Source: Ruegeria sp. YS9
GTDB taxonomy: Bacteria > Pseudomonadota > Alphaproteobacteria > Rhodobacterales > Rhodobacteraceae
Assembly (NCBI RefSeq): GCF_024628725.1
Contig: NZ_CP102410.1
Location: forward strand, 372,001-436,000
Reading direction: 5' to 3'
DNA: 64,000 nt
The notes under the pieces are model-generated. The model was given only the letters and a program-made list of their open reading frames with translations. It had not been told where the DNA came from and made no database searches. Shown here in pieces: positions 34,503 to 43,937 of this stretch (position 1 is the stretch's first letter; every line of letters starts with the position of its first letter). Position numbers and translations under genes: made by a program.

Positions 34503-36006
34503 CGTCGGCAACCCCTGCAGCCCGGGCACGCGCGCGGCGTGCGCGATAGCTGGGCAACAGCACCAGCAGCACCGCGACAACAAGCAGACCCAGCGTCATC
34601 GGACGTTCCCAGATGAAAGCAATACCGTCATAGAGCTGCATCGAGCGGGCAAAGTTGTCCTCCATCATCCCCCCGAGGATGAAACCGATCAGCAGCGGCG
34701 CAAGCGGGTAGTCGGCAAATTTCAACGCGGTGGCGCAAACACCGAAGCCAACAAGAATCAAAAGCTCGGTCGCATTGTTCTGCCCGATATAGGCCCCCAT
34801 CAGGGTGAAGAACAAAATGAAGGGGATCAGGTAATTGCGCGGAACCGAGAGAACCTTGGCGATATATGGGATCAGCGGCAGGTTCAGGATCAGCAGGACA
34901 AGGTTGCCAATGAACATTGACATGATCACGGCCCAGAAAATCTGTGGCTCGTCCAGCATCAGGCGTGGGCCAGGTGTCACGTTCAGGGCGATCAAAGCGC
35001 CAAGCAGGATCGCGGTGGTGCCGGACCCGGGAATGCCCAGTGTCAGCAGCGGCACGAAAGAACCGGTACATGCCGCATTGTTCGCCGTTTCGGGCGCAGC
35101 CAGACCTTTTATTGATCCTTTGCCGAATTCTTCCTGTTCCTCTTTCGGGGCAATGTTGCGCTCGACCGCGTAGCCGAGGAAGCTGGCAATCGTTGCCCCC
35201 GCACCGGGAAGAACCCCGATGAAGAAGCCCTGTACAGATTGGCGGCCGATCACCGGCGCGATGGCCTTGGCTTCACGGCCTGTGATGCGCAGGTCCTTGA
35301 TCTCACCGTCATCCCCCTGAAGGTTCTTTGGTTTGAGCACCAGAAACAGCGCTTCGGGCAAGGCGAACATGGCCATGGCAAGCGTGATGAAGCCAAAGCC
35401 CGATTGCAGATCCATGATACCCATGGTGAAACGCGGCAGGTTGAACAATGCACCTTCACCGACCGTTGCCATGATCAATCCAAGAAGCGTCATGATGACG
35501 GCTTTGGCCACTTGGCCGGTGCCTGCGAAGGCTGCGATTGCGGACAGGCCCACGACCATAAGCGCGAAATACTCGGCCGAGTGGAACAGCAGTGCCACCG
35601 AAGACAGAGCAGGGGCAAATACCATCAACAAAATGGCCCCGATCGTACCGCCGGCAAAACTTGCAATAGCTGCAACAGTCAATGCTTTACCTGCTTTGCC
35701 CTGGCGAGCCATCGGATAGCCGTCGAAACTGGACGCAACAGTGCCCGCGACCCCCGGCGCATTAAGAAGGATCGAAGAGGTCGAACCGCCAAAGATGGCG
35801 CCGTAATACACACCGGCCAGCAGGATCAGCGCTGCGGACGGGTCGCCCATGGAAATCGCGACCGGGATCATGATGGCAATGATCGACATCGGCCCAAGAC
35901 CCGGAAGCATGCCGATGAACGTGCCGATCAGGCACCCTGCGATTACCATCAGCAGGTTTTGAATTGAGAAGGCCGTTTGCAGGCCGATCAGAAGTCCTTC
36001 GAGCAT
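34495..36006 (-). CDS. tctA: Tripartite tricarboxylate transporter large permease TctA
   Basis: 503 residues with about 12 membrane segments and the family stretch GMLPGLGPMSIIAIMIPVA near residue 30, plus GGSTSSILLNAPG. The ATG at 36006 lies just after the tctB stop with GGAGG inside the end of tctB. It forms the channel-like carrier with TctB, supplied by TctC in the periplasm. The stop overlaps the GTG start of the CoA-transferase gene, so uptake and activation are translationally linked. The transported acid may be citrate, tartrate, glutarate or similar. Confidence 0.94.
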   Translation of the reverse strand: MLEGLLIGLQTAFSIQNLLMVIAGCLIGTFIGMLPGLGPMSIIAIMIPVAISMGDPSAALILLAGVYYGAIFGGSTSSILLNAPGVAGTVASSFDGYPMARQGKAGKALTVAAIASFAGGTIGAILLMVFAPALSSVALLFHSAEYFALMVVGLSAIAAFAGTGQVAKAVIMTLLGLIMATVGEGALFNLPRFTMGIMDLQSGFGFITLAMAMFALPEALFLVLKPKNLQGDDGEIKDLRITGREAKAIAPVIGRQSVQGFFIGVLPGAGATIASFLGYAVERNIAPKEEQEEFGKGSIKGLAAPETANNAACTGSFVPLLTLGIPGSGTTAILLGALIALNVTPGPRLMLDEPQIFWAVIMSMFIGNLVLLILNLPLIPYIAKVLSVPRNYLIPFILFFTLMGAYIGQNNATELLILVGFGVCATALKFADYPLAPLLIGFILGGMMEDNFARSMQLYDGIAFIWERPMTLGLLVVAVLLVLLPSYRARRARARAAGVADGD

Positions 36007-36007
36007 G

Positions 36008-36490
36008 TCAGCCTCCGAAAAAGCCCGGCAATGGGCGCATGTAGATGCCAAGAACTTCCTGAACCAGATACCAGACCGCGCCGGTGGCGATCAGCGCGAC
36101 GAGCAGCATGACGTGCCATTTGCGCTCACCCAGAATGAAAGACCCGAGGATCAGAAAGGCCGAGGTCGAGATCAGAAACCCGACGGGGCGCAGGCAAAGC
36201 GCGTAGACGACCATCAAGGCCAGTAGCATAAGCGCCTGATCAAGATGGTATTCTCCCAACCGCCGATAATCGATATCGGATTCCTTTGGTTCCGTCTTTT
36301 CAAAGCCCAGCAAAATGATCGTGGTGGTGATGATACCCAGAACCGACAGCACTTTGGGGAAGGTACTGGGCCAAATTGGGTTTCTCTGCATGAAAGGGGG
36401 CAGGCTGCCGTCCATCGTGAACCAAGCCGCATAGCCATATGTCAAACACACACCCAGAAGAATGAGTGCGATCCAGCGATCCAGCGCCAT
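36008..36490 (-). CDS. tctB: Tripartite tricarboxylate transporter small permease TctB
   Basis: 160 residues with four hydrophobic segments (about 7-24, 45-62, 84-102, 108-150), the usual plan for TctB. Segment text such as ALMLLALMVVYALCLRPVGFL matches the DUF1468 family in character. It lies 1 bp upstream of tctA and 66 bp after tctC. The small subunit is needed for transport together with TctA; its own role is not well defined. Confidence 0.88.
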   Translation of the reverse strand: MALDRWIALILLGVCLTYGYAAWFTMDGSLPPFMQRNPIWPSTFPKVLSVLGIITTTIILLGFEKTEPKESDIDYRRLGEYHLDQALMLLALMVVYALCLRPVGFLISTSAFLILGSFILGERKWHVMLLVALIATGAVWYLVQEVLGIYMRPLPGFFGG

Positions 36491-36556
36491 GAGACCCCCT
36501 CCTTGTTCTTGTTCGTGGGAAGGCAGAGCGGCGGACCCGCTCTGCCGAAAACGGAC

Positions 36557-37540
36557 TTAGAGGAAGCCCAGCTTTTTCATCAGGTCGCCGATCTGCTGTT
36601 CCTGCTGCTCCAGGAACGTCTGGAAGTCAGCGCCCGAGTTGTGGATGTTGACCCAACCATTGCGTGCCCGAACCTCTTCCCATTCCGGGGTGTCATACAT
36701 CTTGGCAATCGCTTCCTGGTAGGCGGCCAGCTTGTCTTCGGGCAGACCGGGAGCCGCGAAAAAGCCGCGCCAGTTCACGAAGGTGGTATCAATACCCTGT
36801 TCCTTCATCGTCATCGCGTCAGGAGCCGCGTCAACGCGCTCTTCGGATGTCACGCCGATAATCTTGACTTCACCCGCGTTTGCCAGATCGACCGCTTCCG
36901 AGAAACCGGTGGATAGGGCGGCGATCTCACCCGACAGCAGGGCCGCCATGGCTTTACCGCCAGCATCATAGGGGATGTACTTCACGCCAAGCGCATCCTT
37001 GCCCGCTGCTTCCATCACCATCGCGGCGACCAGATGGTCCATGCCGCCGGGAACCGAGCCGCCACCGATCGCAGTACCGCTTGGGTCGGCATCAAAAGCG
37101 GCAAGCAGATCCGCCATCGAGTTGATCGGGCTGTCTTTGCCCACAACGATCGCGGCATAGTCGCCGATAGTGCCCGAAACCAGCGTCAGATCGCGGAAGT
37201 TGTGAGGGAATACACCGGTCAAAGAGCGGATCACGATCGGCGTCGAATTCACCATCAGCGTACCATGGTTACTGTCGGCATTTTCGATCAGATATCCAAT
37301 GGCTTTGCCGCCACCGCCGCCCGACATGTTCTCGTATGACGCCGTGCCGACCAGACCAGCTTTTGTCAGCGCTTCGCCCGTGCCGCGCGCGGTTCCGTCC
37401 CAACCGCCACCGGCACCACCGGGGATCAGAAAGTGAATGCTGTCCACGACCTGATGGCCATCAGCCAAGGCCGGCCCTGTCAGGCCAATTGCGGCCACAG
37501 CTGCGATCAGGGCGCGACGGCCCAGTGTGAATGTCGTCAT
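36557..37540 (-). CDS. tctC: TctC-family periplasmic solute receptor
   Basis: 327 residues. Export signal with an Arg pair (FTLGRRALIAAVAAIGLTG), then the Bug/TctC fold with IHFLIPGGAGGGWDGTARG and YENMSGGGGGKAIGYLI. The ATG at 37540 follows GGGAGG; the upstream in-frame start at 37570 lacks a site and spoils the signal. First gene of the minus-strand tctCBA-CoA-transferase-lyase operon and divergent from tctD. TctC-type receptors can also present ligand to TctE sensor kinases. Confidence 0.93.
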   Translation of the reverse strand: MTTFTLGRRALIAAVAAIGLTGPALADGHQVVDSIHFLIPGGAGGGWDGTARGTGEALTKAGLVGTASYENMSGGGGGKAIGYLIENADSNHGTLMVNSTPIVIRSLTGVFPHNFRDLTLVSGTIGDYAAIVVGKDSPINSMADLLAAFDADPSGTAIGGGSVPGGMDHLVAAMVMEAAGKDALGVKYIPYDAGGKAMAALLSGEIAALSTGFSEAVDLANAGEVKIIGVTSEERVDAAPDAMTMKEQGIDTTFVNWRGFFAAPGLPEDKLAAYQEAIAKMYDTPEWEEVRARNGWVNIHNSGADFQTFLEQQEQQIGDLMKKLGFL

Positions 37541-37598
37541 GATGTCCTCCCATTTGACAACCAGCCGCATGGCGGCTCAGATTGGGTGGAACAAAAAC

Positions 37599-37620
37599 AC
37601 ATCAACCTGACATCAACCTG
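37599..37620. promoter_or_regulatory. 11-bp tandem direct repeat, candidate TctD box
   Basis: ACATCAACCTG occurs twice with no gap in the divergent space between tctC and tctD. OmpR-family regulators such as TctD usually bind two direct repeats one helical turn (about 11 bp) apart. A binding site controlling tctC and perhaps tctD itself is inferred. Confidence 0.5.
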
Positions 37621-37647
37621 TCACGCACGAAAAACAGCAAAAATCCC

Positions 37648-38316
37648 ATGAAATTCCTTCTTGTGGAAGACAATCTTGATCTGGCGAACGCCATCTGCTC
37701 GCGCATGAGGTTAGACGGCCATGTGGTTGATCATGCGTCTAAATTGGATGATGCAACGGCCTTTGCCGAAACTCAGGAATACGACCTTATTCTGTTGGAT
37801 ATCATGTTGCCGGATGGGGACGGGCGCGACTTTCTCAAACGGCATCGCGCTGGTCATCTGGACACCCCCGTGATCGTTTTGACAGCACGCAGCCAGGTCT
37901 CGGATCGAATCGGCTCGTTGGATCTGGGGGCCGATGATTACGTCACCAAGCCTTTCGATCATGCTGAACTTGAGGCCCGCTGCCGTGCCGTTCTGCGCCG
38001 CAAATCCGGGAATGCAAGGACAACGATCGAAGTGGGCGGAATAATCTTTGACCCTTTGGCAGGTCATCTGACCGTTGGGGATGAGACTGTTTCCTTGCGC
38101 AACCGGGAACTGCGCCTTCTGGAACTGTTCATCAGTGCGCCGGGACAGGTGTTTTCGAAACAAAAGCTCACGGACCGGCTTTTTTCTTATGATGACGATG
38201 TCTCGGACAATGCCATCGAGGTTTACGTTGGTCGCCTTCGTAAACATCTTGAACCGTCGGACCTGAAGATCACCACGCTTCGCGGTCTTGGATACAGGCT
38301 GGATCATGCCTCCTGA
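37648..38316 (+). CDS. tctD: OmpR-family response regulator TctD
   Basis: 222 residues. Receiver domain with E7-D8, phospho-acceptor D51 in LILLDIML and K near 101 in VTKPFDH; winged-helix DNA-binding domain from about 128 (LRNRELRLLELFI, YVGRLRKHLEP, LRGLGYRL). The ATG at 37648 begins the usual KFLLVEDN strand. The end overlaps tctE (ATG inside CATGCC). Divergent from tctC across a gap with a tandem 11-bp repeat. It probably turns on the tricarboxylate genes when TctE senses substrate. Confidence 0.92.
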   Translation: MKFLLVEDNLDLANAICSRMRLDGHVVDHASKLDDATAFAETQEYDLILLDIMLPDGDGRDFLKRHRAGHLDTPVIVLTARSQVSDRIGSLDLGADDYVTKPFDHAELEARCRAVLRRKSGNARTTIEVGGIIFDPLAGHLTVGDETVSLRNRELRLLELFISAPGQVFSKQKLTDRLFSYDDDVSDNAIEVYVGRLRKHLEPSDLKITTLRGLGYRLDHAS

Positions 38317-39673
38317 CCCCTATGTTTCAGGGTCTCTTCGGAACAGGCTGGTCCTGACTTTGATCGGTGGTGCCGCGATATTGGCGTTTCTTCTGTTTAT
38401 CGCGGTTCGCAACTATGCCGCACAGGTCGCGCAACAAGGGCAGGACAACATCCTGGGGGCGGCAGCCACCTCGATTCTGGACGCGGCCGCCTTGCGCGAC
38501 GGGCAGTTGGAGGTTGATATTCCCTATGCAGCCTTCGCCATGCTCAGCACACCGTCCGACGACCGGGTTTTTTACGCGATTTTTCAGGATGGCGCGTTTC
38601 TGTCAGGATATGAAGATCTGCCGCCGGCCAAAGGGCAATTCGACGGCAAGTGGAGCTTTCAAACCCGTCGGATACGGGGTGAAACCATACGTCAGGTCAG
38701 TGCGCGGCGAACCCTGGTGGGCCTGAACAAACAAACCGTCATCGAGGTCGCGTTGGGCCAAACGCAGGACGCCCTTGCGGAAACTCTGGACCAGATTTCA
38801 CGCAACGCGGCGATCTTGGGCATCGGGTTCTTTGCTCTTGCCGCTGCGCTGTCGTTCTGGGCCACCTCGTCGACGATTGGCCAATTGAACAGGCTTACCA
38901 CCTCTGTCACCCGGCGCGGCCCGCAGGACCTGAGCCCGTTCAAAAAGCCCGTACCCCGCGAAATGGCTCCTTTGGTGGCCTCGTTGAACTCTTTGATGGG
39001 GCGGCTGGATCAATCACTGAGCCAATCGGAAGATTTCATCGCCGAGGCGGCCCACCGGGTGCGCACCCCTTTGGCAACCGTTCGATCTTATGCCGATGCC
39101 ACATTGCAGAGGGTCGAAAAGGAAGAAAACCGTGAAGCGTTACGCTCAATGGTGCGGGCCATTGATGAAAGCTCGCGCGCGGCGGGGCAATTGCTGGATC
39201 ATGCGATGATCACGTTCCGCGCCGATCATCTGGAGCGCGAAGACATTGATCTCAATGCTTTGGTCCGTGATCTGGTGCAGCGTTTGACACCAATCGCCGA
39301 AATGAAGGACTTGTCGCTTTCCCTGAGCGGCGATCCAAAGGTTTCCTACTCGGGTGACCCCATTCTTATTCAGAACGCTGTGCGCAACATGATCGACAAC
39401 GCACTGAAATATGCGCCTGCCGACAGTTTCGTACGCATCGAGGTTGTTTCGGAACCACGCATTCAGATAATTGTCAAAGACCGTGGGCCGGGGTTTCCTC
39501 CAAACGAGATCGACACTTTGACGCGCCGTTTCGAGCGCGGGAAGAATGCAAGCGGAACCATCGGATCCGGACTGGGCCTTACAATCGTTCAGGACGTTGC
39601 TTCTGCGCATGGTGGCACACTGGAATTGACCAACCGGCAGGGGGGCGGCGCGTGCGTTATCTTATCGCTTTGA
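38306..39673 (+). CDS. tctE: Sensor histidine kinase TctE
   Basis: 455 residues. Membrane segments at about 16-35 and 168-187 bracket a periplasmic sensing domain of about 130 residues. A HAMP-like linker follows, with H250 in EAAHRVRTPLA, an N-box (RNMIDNALKYAP), DRGPGFP and GSGLGLTIV. The ATG at 38306 overlaps the tctD stop. The 3' end overlaps by 22 bases a gene for a periplasmic binding protein, an unusual third partner. Inner membrane; phosphorylates TctD. Confidence 0.92.
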   Translation: MPPDPYVSGSLRNRLVLTLIGGAAILAFLLFIAVRNYAAQVAQQGQDNILGAAATSILDAAALRDGQLEVDIPYAAFAMLSTPSDDRVFYAIFQDGAFLSGYEDLPPAKGQFDGKWSFQTRRIRGETIRQVSARRTLVGLNKQTVIEVALGQTQDALAETLDQISRNAAILGIGFFALAAALSFWATSSTIGQLNRLTTSVTRRGPQDLSPFKKPVPREMAPLVASLNSLMGRLDQSLSQSEDFIAEAAHRVRTPLATVRSYADATLQRVEKEENREALRSMVRAIDESSRAAGQLLDHAMITFRADHLEREDIDLNALVRDLVQRLTPIAEMKDLSLSLSGDPKVSYSGDPILIQNAVRNMIDNALKYAPADSFVRIEVVSEPRIQIIVKDRGPGFPPNEIDTLTRRFERGKNASGTIGSGLGLTIVQDVASAHGGTLELTNRQGGGACVILSL

Positions 39674-40659
39674 TTTTCTTCAGCCTTCCTGTCGTTGCTG
39701 CCACCCAAACCTGGGAGGACAGGCAGGTTTTCAACGCCTCGGCGGATGAGGCGCATCTACGCGTGATCTCAAGCACGGACACCTTTCTGTTCGAACCCTT
39801 GATTGCGGGTTTCATCGAAGAAAACCCCGGTATCTCTGTCGAATACCTGGTGACAGGCACCGCAGATATTGACCGAATAGTCCGTGCCGCGCCGGACGAT
39901 TTTGATGTCGTCATATCCAGCGCGATGGACCTGCAACTGAAGCTGGCAAACGACGGTTTCGGGCGCATCATCGACGACATACCGCTGCCATCCTGGGCGC
40001 AATGGCATCAAAGCCTTTTTGCTTTCACCTCGGAACCGGCGACAATCGTGATTAACCGCGCGGCCTTTGCCGGTGGCCCCATCCCCGAGACCCGGCAACA
40101 ACTGATCGAAATCCTTCGTTTGCGTCCCGATGATTTCAGGGGCCGTGTGGGCACCTATGACATCCGTCAATCCGGTCTGGGGTATCTGTTCGCAACGCAG
40201 GATGCCCGCGCGTCCGAGACGTATTGGCGGCTCATGGAGGTGATGGGTGGATTGGACGTACGCCTGTACTGTTGTTCGGCGGATATGATCGATGACCTCG
40301 TCAAAGGTGAGATTGCTGTGGCTTACAACGTTCTGGGCAGCTATGCCGAAGCCCGCGCCGGAAGCAAGGACACTGTGGAAATCATTCTGCCGTCGGATTT
40401 TCAGACGACCATGATGCGCACGGCCATGGTGCTGAACGGCACCTCGCAACCGGACGCGGCCACGTCTTTTCTAAAACATCTGATTTCCAACCAAACCAAG
40501 CGGGTAGGCGACCCCGTTACCTTGCCGCCCTTGGCAACACACGAAACCGGCACCGATCGCGAAACGATTGGGCTGGACCCGGCCCTCATGACATTTCTGG
40601 ACAGGCTGAAACGCCGCCGTTTTCTGGCTGAATGGGAAAACGCGGTCATCCAGCGATAA
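39652..40659 (+). CDS. Periplasmic binding protein co-encoded with TctDE
   Basis: 335 residues starting GTG at 39652, inside the end of tctE. Short signal peptide (RYLIALIFFSLPVVAAT) followed by an iron/sulfate-type extracellular solute-binding fold (STDTFLFEPLIAGF, YLVTGTADIDRIV, AYNVLGSYAEA). No ATPase or permease for it lies nearby. The overlap with tctE means it is made together with the kinase. This suggests it serves as a sensory accessory that presents ligand to TctE rather than as a transporter subunit. Cys-Cys at about residues 204-205 (YCCSAD) could form a vicinal pair. It converges with the secretion-adaptor gene 11 bp later. Confidence 0.8.
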   Translation: MRYLIALIFFSLPVVAATQTWEDRQVFNASADEAHLRVISSTDTFLFEPLIAGFIEENPGISVEYLVTGTADIDRIVRAAPDDFDVVISSAMDLQLKLANDGFGRIIDDIPLPSWAQWHQSLFAFTSEPATIVINRAAFAGGPIPETRQQLIEILRLRPDDFRGRVGTYDIRQSGLGYLFATQDARASETYWRLMEVMGGLDVRLYCCSADMIDDLVKGEIAVAYNVLGSYAEARAGSKDTVEIILPSDFQTTMMRTAMVLNGTSQPDAATSFLKHLISNQTKRVGDPVTLPPLATHETGTDRETIGLDPALMTFLDRLKRRRFLAEWENAVIQR

Positions 40660-40670
40660 CCGCGCCCGCA

Positions 40671-41987
40671 TCATTCGCGAAACGCGCGGTTGAAGTAGTC
40701 CGCCATTGGTTTCACGAGATAGGACAACGGCGTGCGTTCATCGGTCTTGATCAGTGTTTCAACCGGCATACCCGGCAAAAGTTCCTGGCCGTTGAGCCGG
40801 TCGATCTCGCCGTCATTCAGCACCACTTCGGCACGGTAAAAGGTGAAACCGGACTGTTCATCCGTGAACGTGTCCGCCGAGACGTTGTTGACCTGTCCTT
40901 CGAGTTCGGGCGTTTCGCGTTGATTGAACGCCGGGAACCGCAGGGCAACGGGTTGCCCGACATGCAACTGATCCACATGGATCGCATCCACCCGAGTTGC
41001 CACCAACAGCGGCGTGTCCTGCGGAACCACGTACATCATGGGTTCGCCCGGCTGAATGACCGATTGCAGGGCAAAGACCTGACTGCCGTAAACCGTTCCG
41101 CTGACAGGTGCGCGAATTTCAAGCCTGGCGAGTCGTTCCGCCAGGGACAGGCGCCGTTCCCACAGTTCTGCCACCTGCGCCTGAACGTCCCGCAAAGTGG
41201 TGATCGCTTCTTCCCGCCGGGTCGCGGTCAGTTCGACAATCTTGATCTCGGTTGATGCAATCTGTCCCTTCAGGCGCGCGACGGCCGCTTCCAACTTGCC
41301 GATTTCACCTGTCAGGCTGGCTTCTTCGCGTTGCAGCGCCAGCACGCGGCTGTTTTGTGTCAGACCCCTGCTCAACAGGCTTTGCTGATCCTTCAACTCC
41401 GCCTCGATCAACTCGGTCTGGCGGCGCAACGAGACCAACTGAGCCTGCGTGCCTGCGATCTCGCTTTCTATCTGAACCAACTGTTTGCGCAGTTGTTCGT
41501 CCTGCTTGGACAGCGTTTCCAGCCGGGCATCAAACAGATTCTGCTGTCCCTCAATCAGGTCGGGATCAATATTGTACTCTTTTTGAACCTCGGCCAGGCG
41601 TTCCGCCAAGTCTTCGGATGTCAAACCATCCCGTTCGGCCTCAAGCCGGGCACGGCGGGCCAGCAGATCAAAGAGTTGAGATTCTACAATCGTCTGTTCC
41701 GACGACAGAAACGTGTCATCCAACCGCAAAAGCAAATCGCCCGAGGCAACCGTATCACCGTCGCGCACGAAAATCTCGCCAACTACGCCGCCGTCAGGAT
41801 GTTCAACGACCTGACGGTTGCTTTGAACTTCGATAACACCCGAAGATACAATCGCCCCGGCCAGCCGCGTTTTCACGGCCCAAAGACCCAATCCGCCGAC
41901 CAGAATGCCAAGGGCAAGAAATCCCACCAGCGCAGGTATTTTGATGCCCCAGACGGGCACGGGTTTCTTGGTTGATTTTTTCGCCAT
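40671..41987 (-). CDS. Type I secretion membrane-fusion protein (HlyD/PrtE family)
   Basis: 438 residues. A basic cytoplasmic start (MAKKSTKK), one membrane segment at about 17-37, a lipoyl half-motif (VVEHPDGGVVGEIFVRDGD), a long coiled-coil hairpin (about 95-275) and a C-terminal beta domain. This is the periplasmic adaptor that joins the inner-membrane ATPase to a TolC-like outer-membrane channel, which is not in the window. The start overlaps the ATPase stop (TAATG). The likely cargo is the RTX metalloprotease at 46125-49073. Confidence 0.92.
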   Translation of the reverse strand: MAKKSTKKPVPVWGIKIPALVGFLALGILVGGLGLWAVKTRLAGAIVSSGVIEVQSNRQVVEHPDGGVVGEIFVRDGDTVASGDLLLRLDDTFLSSEQTIVESQLFDLLARRARLEAERDGLTSEDLAERLAEVQKEYNIDPDLIEGQQNLFDARLETLSKQDEQLRKQLVQIESEIAGTQAQLVSLRRQTELIEAELKDQQSLLSRGLTQNSRVLALQREEASLTGEIGKLEAAVARLKGQIASTEIKIVELTATRREEAITTLRDVQAQVAELWERRLSLAERLARLEIRAPVSGTVYGSQVFALQSVIQPGEPMMYVVPQDTPLLVATRVDAIHVDQLHVGQPVALRFPAFNQRETPELEGQVNNVSADTFTDEQSGFTFYRAEVVLNDGEIDRLNGQELLPGMPVETLIKTDERTPLSYLVKPMADYFNRAFRE

Positions 41988-43726
41988 TATTCACCTACGG
42001 GGCTAAGCTTGCGCTTAATCGCGCCCGCATTCTGGACCATTGCGTTCAGAACCTCGTCGCGGCTGCCGAACCTTACGACCTGGCCTTTTTCCACAACAGC
42101 AAGATCGTCACATTCCGAAATGGCCTGCGGGCGGTGCGTCATGATGATGGCGGCCTTTCCCGCTTCCTTGAGGCCGCGCACGGCTGCGTTCAAAGCTTCG
42201 GTGCCATCTGCGTCGAGGGCCGAGTTCGGCTCGTCCAAAATGAGAAGGACCGGGTCGCCATACAGCGCACGGGCCAACGCAATGCGCTGTTTCTGACCGC
42301 CCGACAACTGACTGTCATTGCCTTCCAGGAACGTGCCATAACCTTTTTCCAATGACAGGATCAGTTCATGTGCCTTGGCCTTCTTGGCCGCCGCAACCAC
42401 CGCTTCTGAATCCGGGTTTTCCGACATCCGTGCAATATTCTCAGCAACGGTTCCGTTGAACAGAGTGACCTGCTGTGGCAAGTACCCGATATGGCTGCCC
42501 AAGTCGTTTGGATTGTATTGGTCCAACGTGGCGCCGCCCAACCGGATCTCGCCCGCCGCCGGTCTCCAAAGCCCAAGCAGAGCCTTGGCCAGGGTCGTCT
42601 TGCCCGACCCACTTTTCCCGATCACACCAAGCGCCTTTCCCGGTTCCAGTTTCAGGTTAACGTTCCGCAACGTTGGCGCAGTGGCACCCGGAGGGATTAC
42701 CGTCAGGGATTTGGCTTCCAATTGGGACTTGGGGATCGGCAAACGAATCCGCTGTTCCTCTGGCGGTGTCTGGTCCAGAAACCGGTTCAGCGAATTCCAG
42801 GCCGTGCGTGCCCGTTCGACCAAACTCCATTGGCCGACAGCCTGTTCCACCGGGGCCAAAGCCCGCCCCAAGAGAATCGAGCCCGCAATCATCGCCCCTG
42901 GCGTCATTTCGTTTTGCAGTACCAGCCACGCGCCCAAAGCCAGCATGGCCGATTGCAGAAAAAGCCGAAGCGATTTCGTCAGCGACGTGAAGCTACCAGT
43001 CCAGTCACTGGCGGAAATGCTTTGACGCAAAGCTTCCGTACGCTGGTTCAACCACCGCTTGGTCACGTCCGCCTGCATTCCCTGAGACCGTACAACCTCT
43101 GCTGCCTGCCTCGCGTGTTCGGAAAAGGCATTCGCCCGCGCCGCCGCGGATTGTGCTTCGGCCACCTTACGGCTGGTCAGGGCCTGGTTGAGCAAAGCAA
43201 TCACCACAAGCAGTACGCCACTTGCAACGGCCAACCAGCCAAGCAGAGGATGAAAAATGAAAATTGCCCCCAGGAAGACGGGCGTCCACGGAATATCCAT
43301 TACTGCAAGCAACACGGGCGAAGAGCACAAGGTGCGAATGGCCTCGAGATCCCGCAGTGCAGTTGCCGGAGCCGATCGCACCTGGGGCACCAGAGACCGA
43401 CGCATTGTCGCTTCGAAAACGCGTTCATCCAGCTGTGACTGGAACCGTGCACCAAAGCGGGCAACGATGCGACCGCGTGCATAGTCCAGCATGGCCATCA
43501 GCGCATAAAGCAACGCAACAAGCAAAAACAGTGCTGTCAGAGTTTCAACTGCCCGTGAACCAAGAACCCGATCATATACTTGCAGCATGAACAGCGGACC
43601 TGTCAGCATGAGCAGGTTGACGAAGATGCTGAACAAAAACGCCAAGGCCAGAAAGGCAATGCCCTGATTACGCACGTTGCGCAATTCATGGCGAGGGGCC
43701 GCTGATAGGCGGTGTTGAGGTTTCAC
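41987..43726 (-). CDS. Type I secretion ABC permease/ATPase (PrtD family)
   Basis: 579 residues. Membrane domain of about six helices (residues 20-310), then the nucleotide-binding domain: Walker A GKSGSGKTTLAKA near 371, signature LSGGQKQRIALA near 470 and Walker B LLILDEPNSALD near 495, H-loop in MTHRPQ. There is no N-terminal peptidase-like domain, which fits the PrtD/AprD class that exports RTX proteases with C-terminal signals. First gene of a two-gene unit with the adaptor. Inner membrane. Confidence 0.93.
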   Translation of the reverse strand: MKPQHRLSAAPRHELRNVRNQGIAFLALAFLFSIFVNLLMLTGPLFMLQVYDRVLGSRAVETLTALFLLVALLYALMAMLDYARGRIVARFGARFQSQLDERVFEATMRRSLVPQVRSAPATALRDLEAIRTLCSSPVLLAVMDIPWTPVFLGAIFIFHPLLGWLAVASGVLLVVIALLNQALTSRKVAEAQSAAARANAFSEHARQAAEVVRSQGMQADVTKRWLNQRTEALRQSISASDWTGSFTSLTKSLRLFLQSAMLALGAWLVLQNEMTPGAMIAGSILLGRALAPVEQAVGQWSLVERARTAWNSLNRFLDQTPPEEQRIRLPIPKSQLEAKSLTVIPPGATAPTLRNVNLKLEPGKALGVIGKSGSGKTTLAKALLGLWRPAAGEIRLGGATLDQYNPNDLGSHIGYLPQQVTLFNGTVAENIARMSENPDSEAVVAAAKKAKAHELILSLEKGYGTFLEGNDSQLSGGQKQRIALARALYGDPVLLILDEPNSALDADGTEALNAAVRGLKEAGKAAIIMTHRPQAISECDDLAVVEKGQVVRFGSRDEVLNAMVQNAGAIKRKLSPVGE

Positions 43727-43937
43727 AGTTTACAATCCACATCATTCGGACAGGCATCGCCGCATTTAGAAAGTTAGTTCAGCATTGCCAAGTTTGCACA
43801 TGTTTTTTTGAGCAAGAAACCGCAGACAGCGGGCTGGAAGAAGCACTTTTCGGCCAACGCCACAAAGAATGTCTTAACCTTTGAACTCGGTGGTTCCGGC
43901 GCATGGAAACTATGCGGCCGCGGCCAGAAGCATTTGG

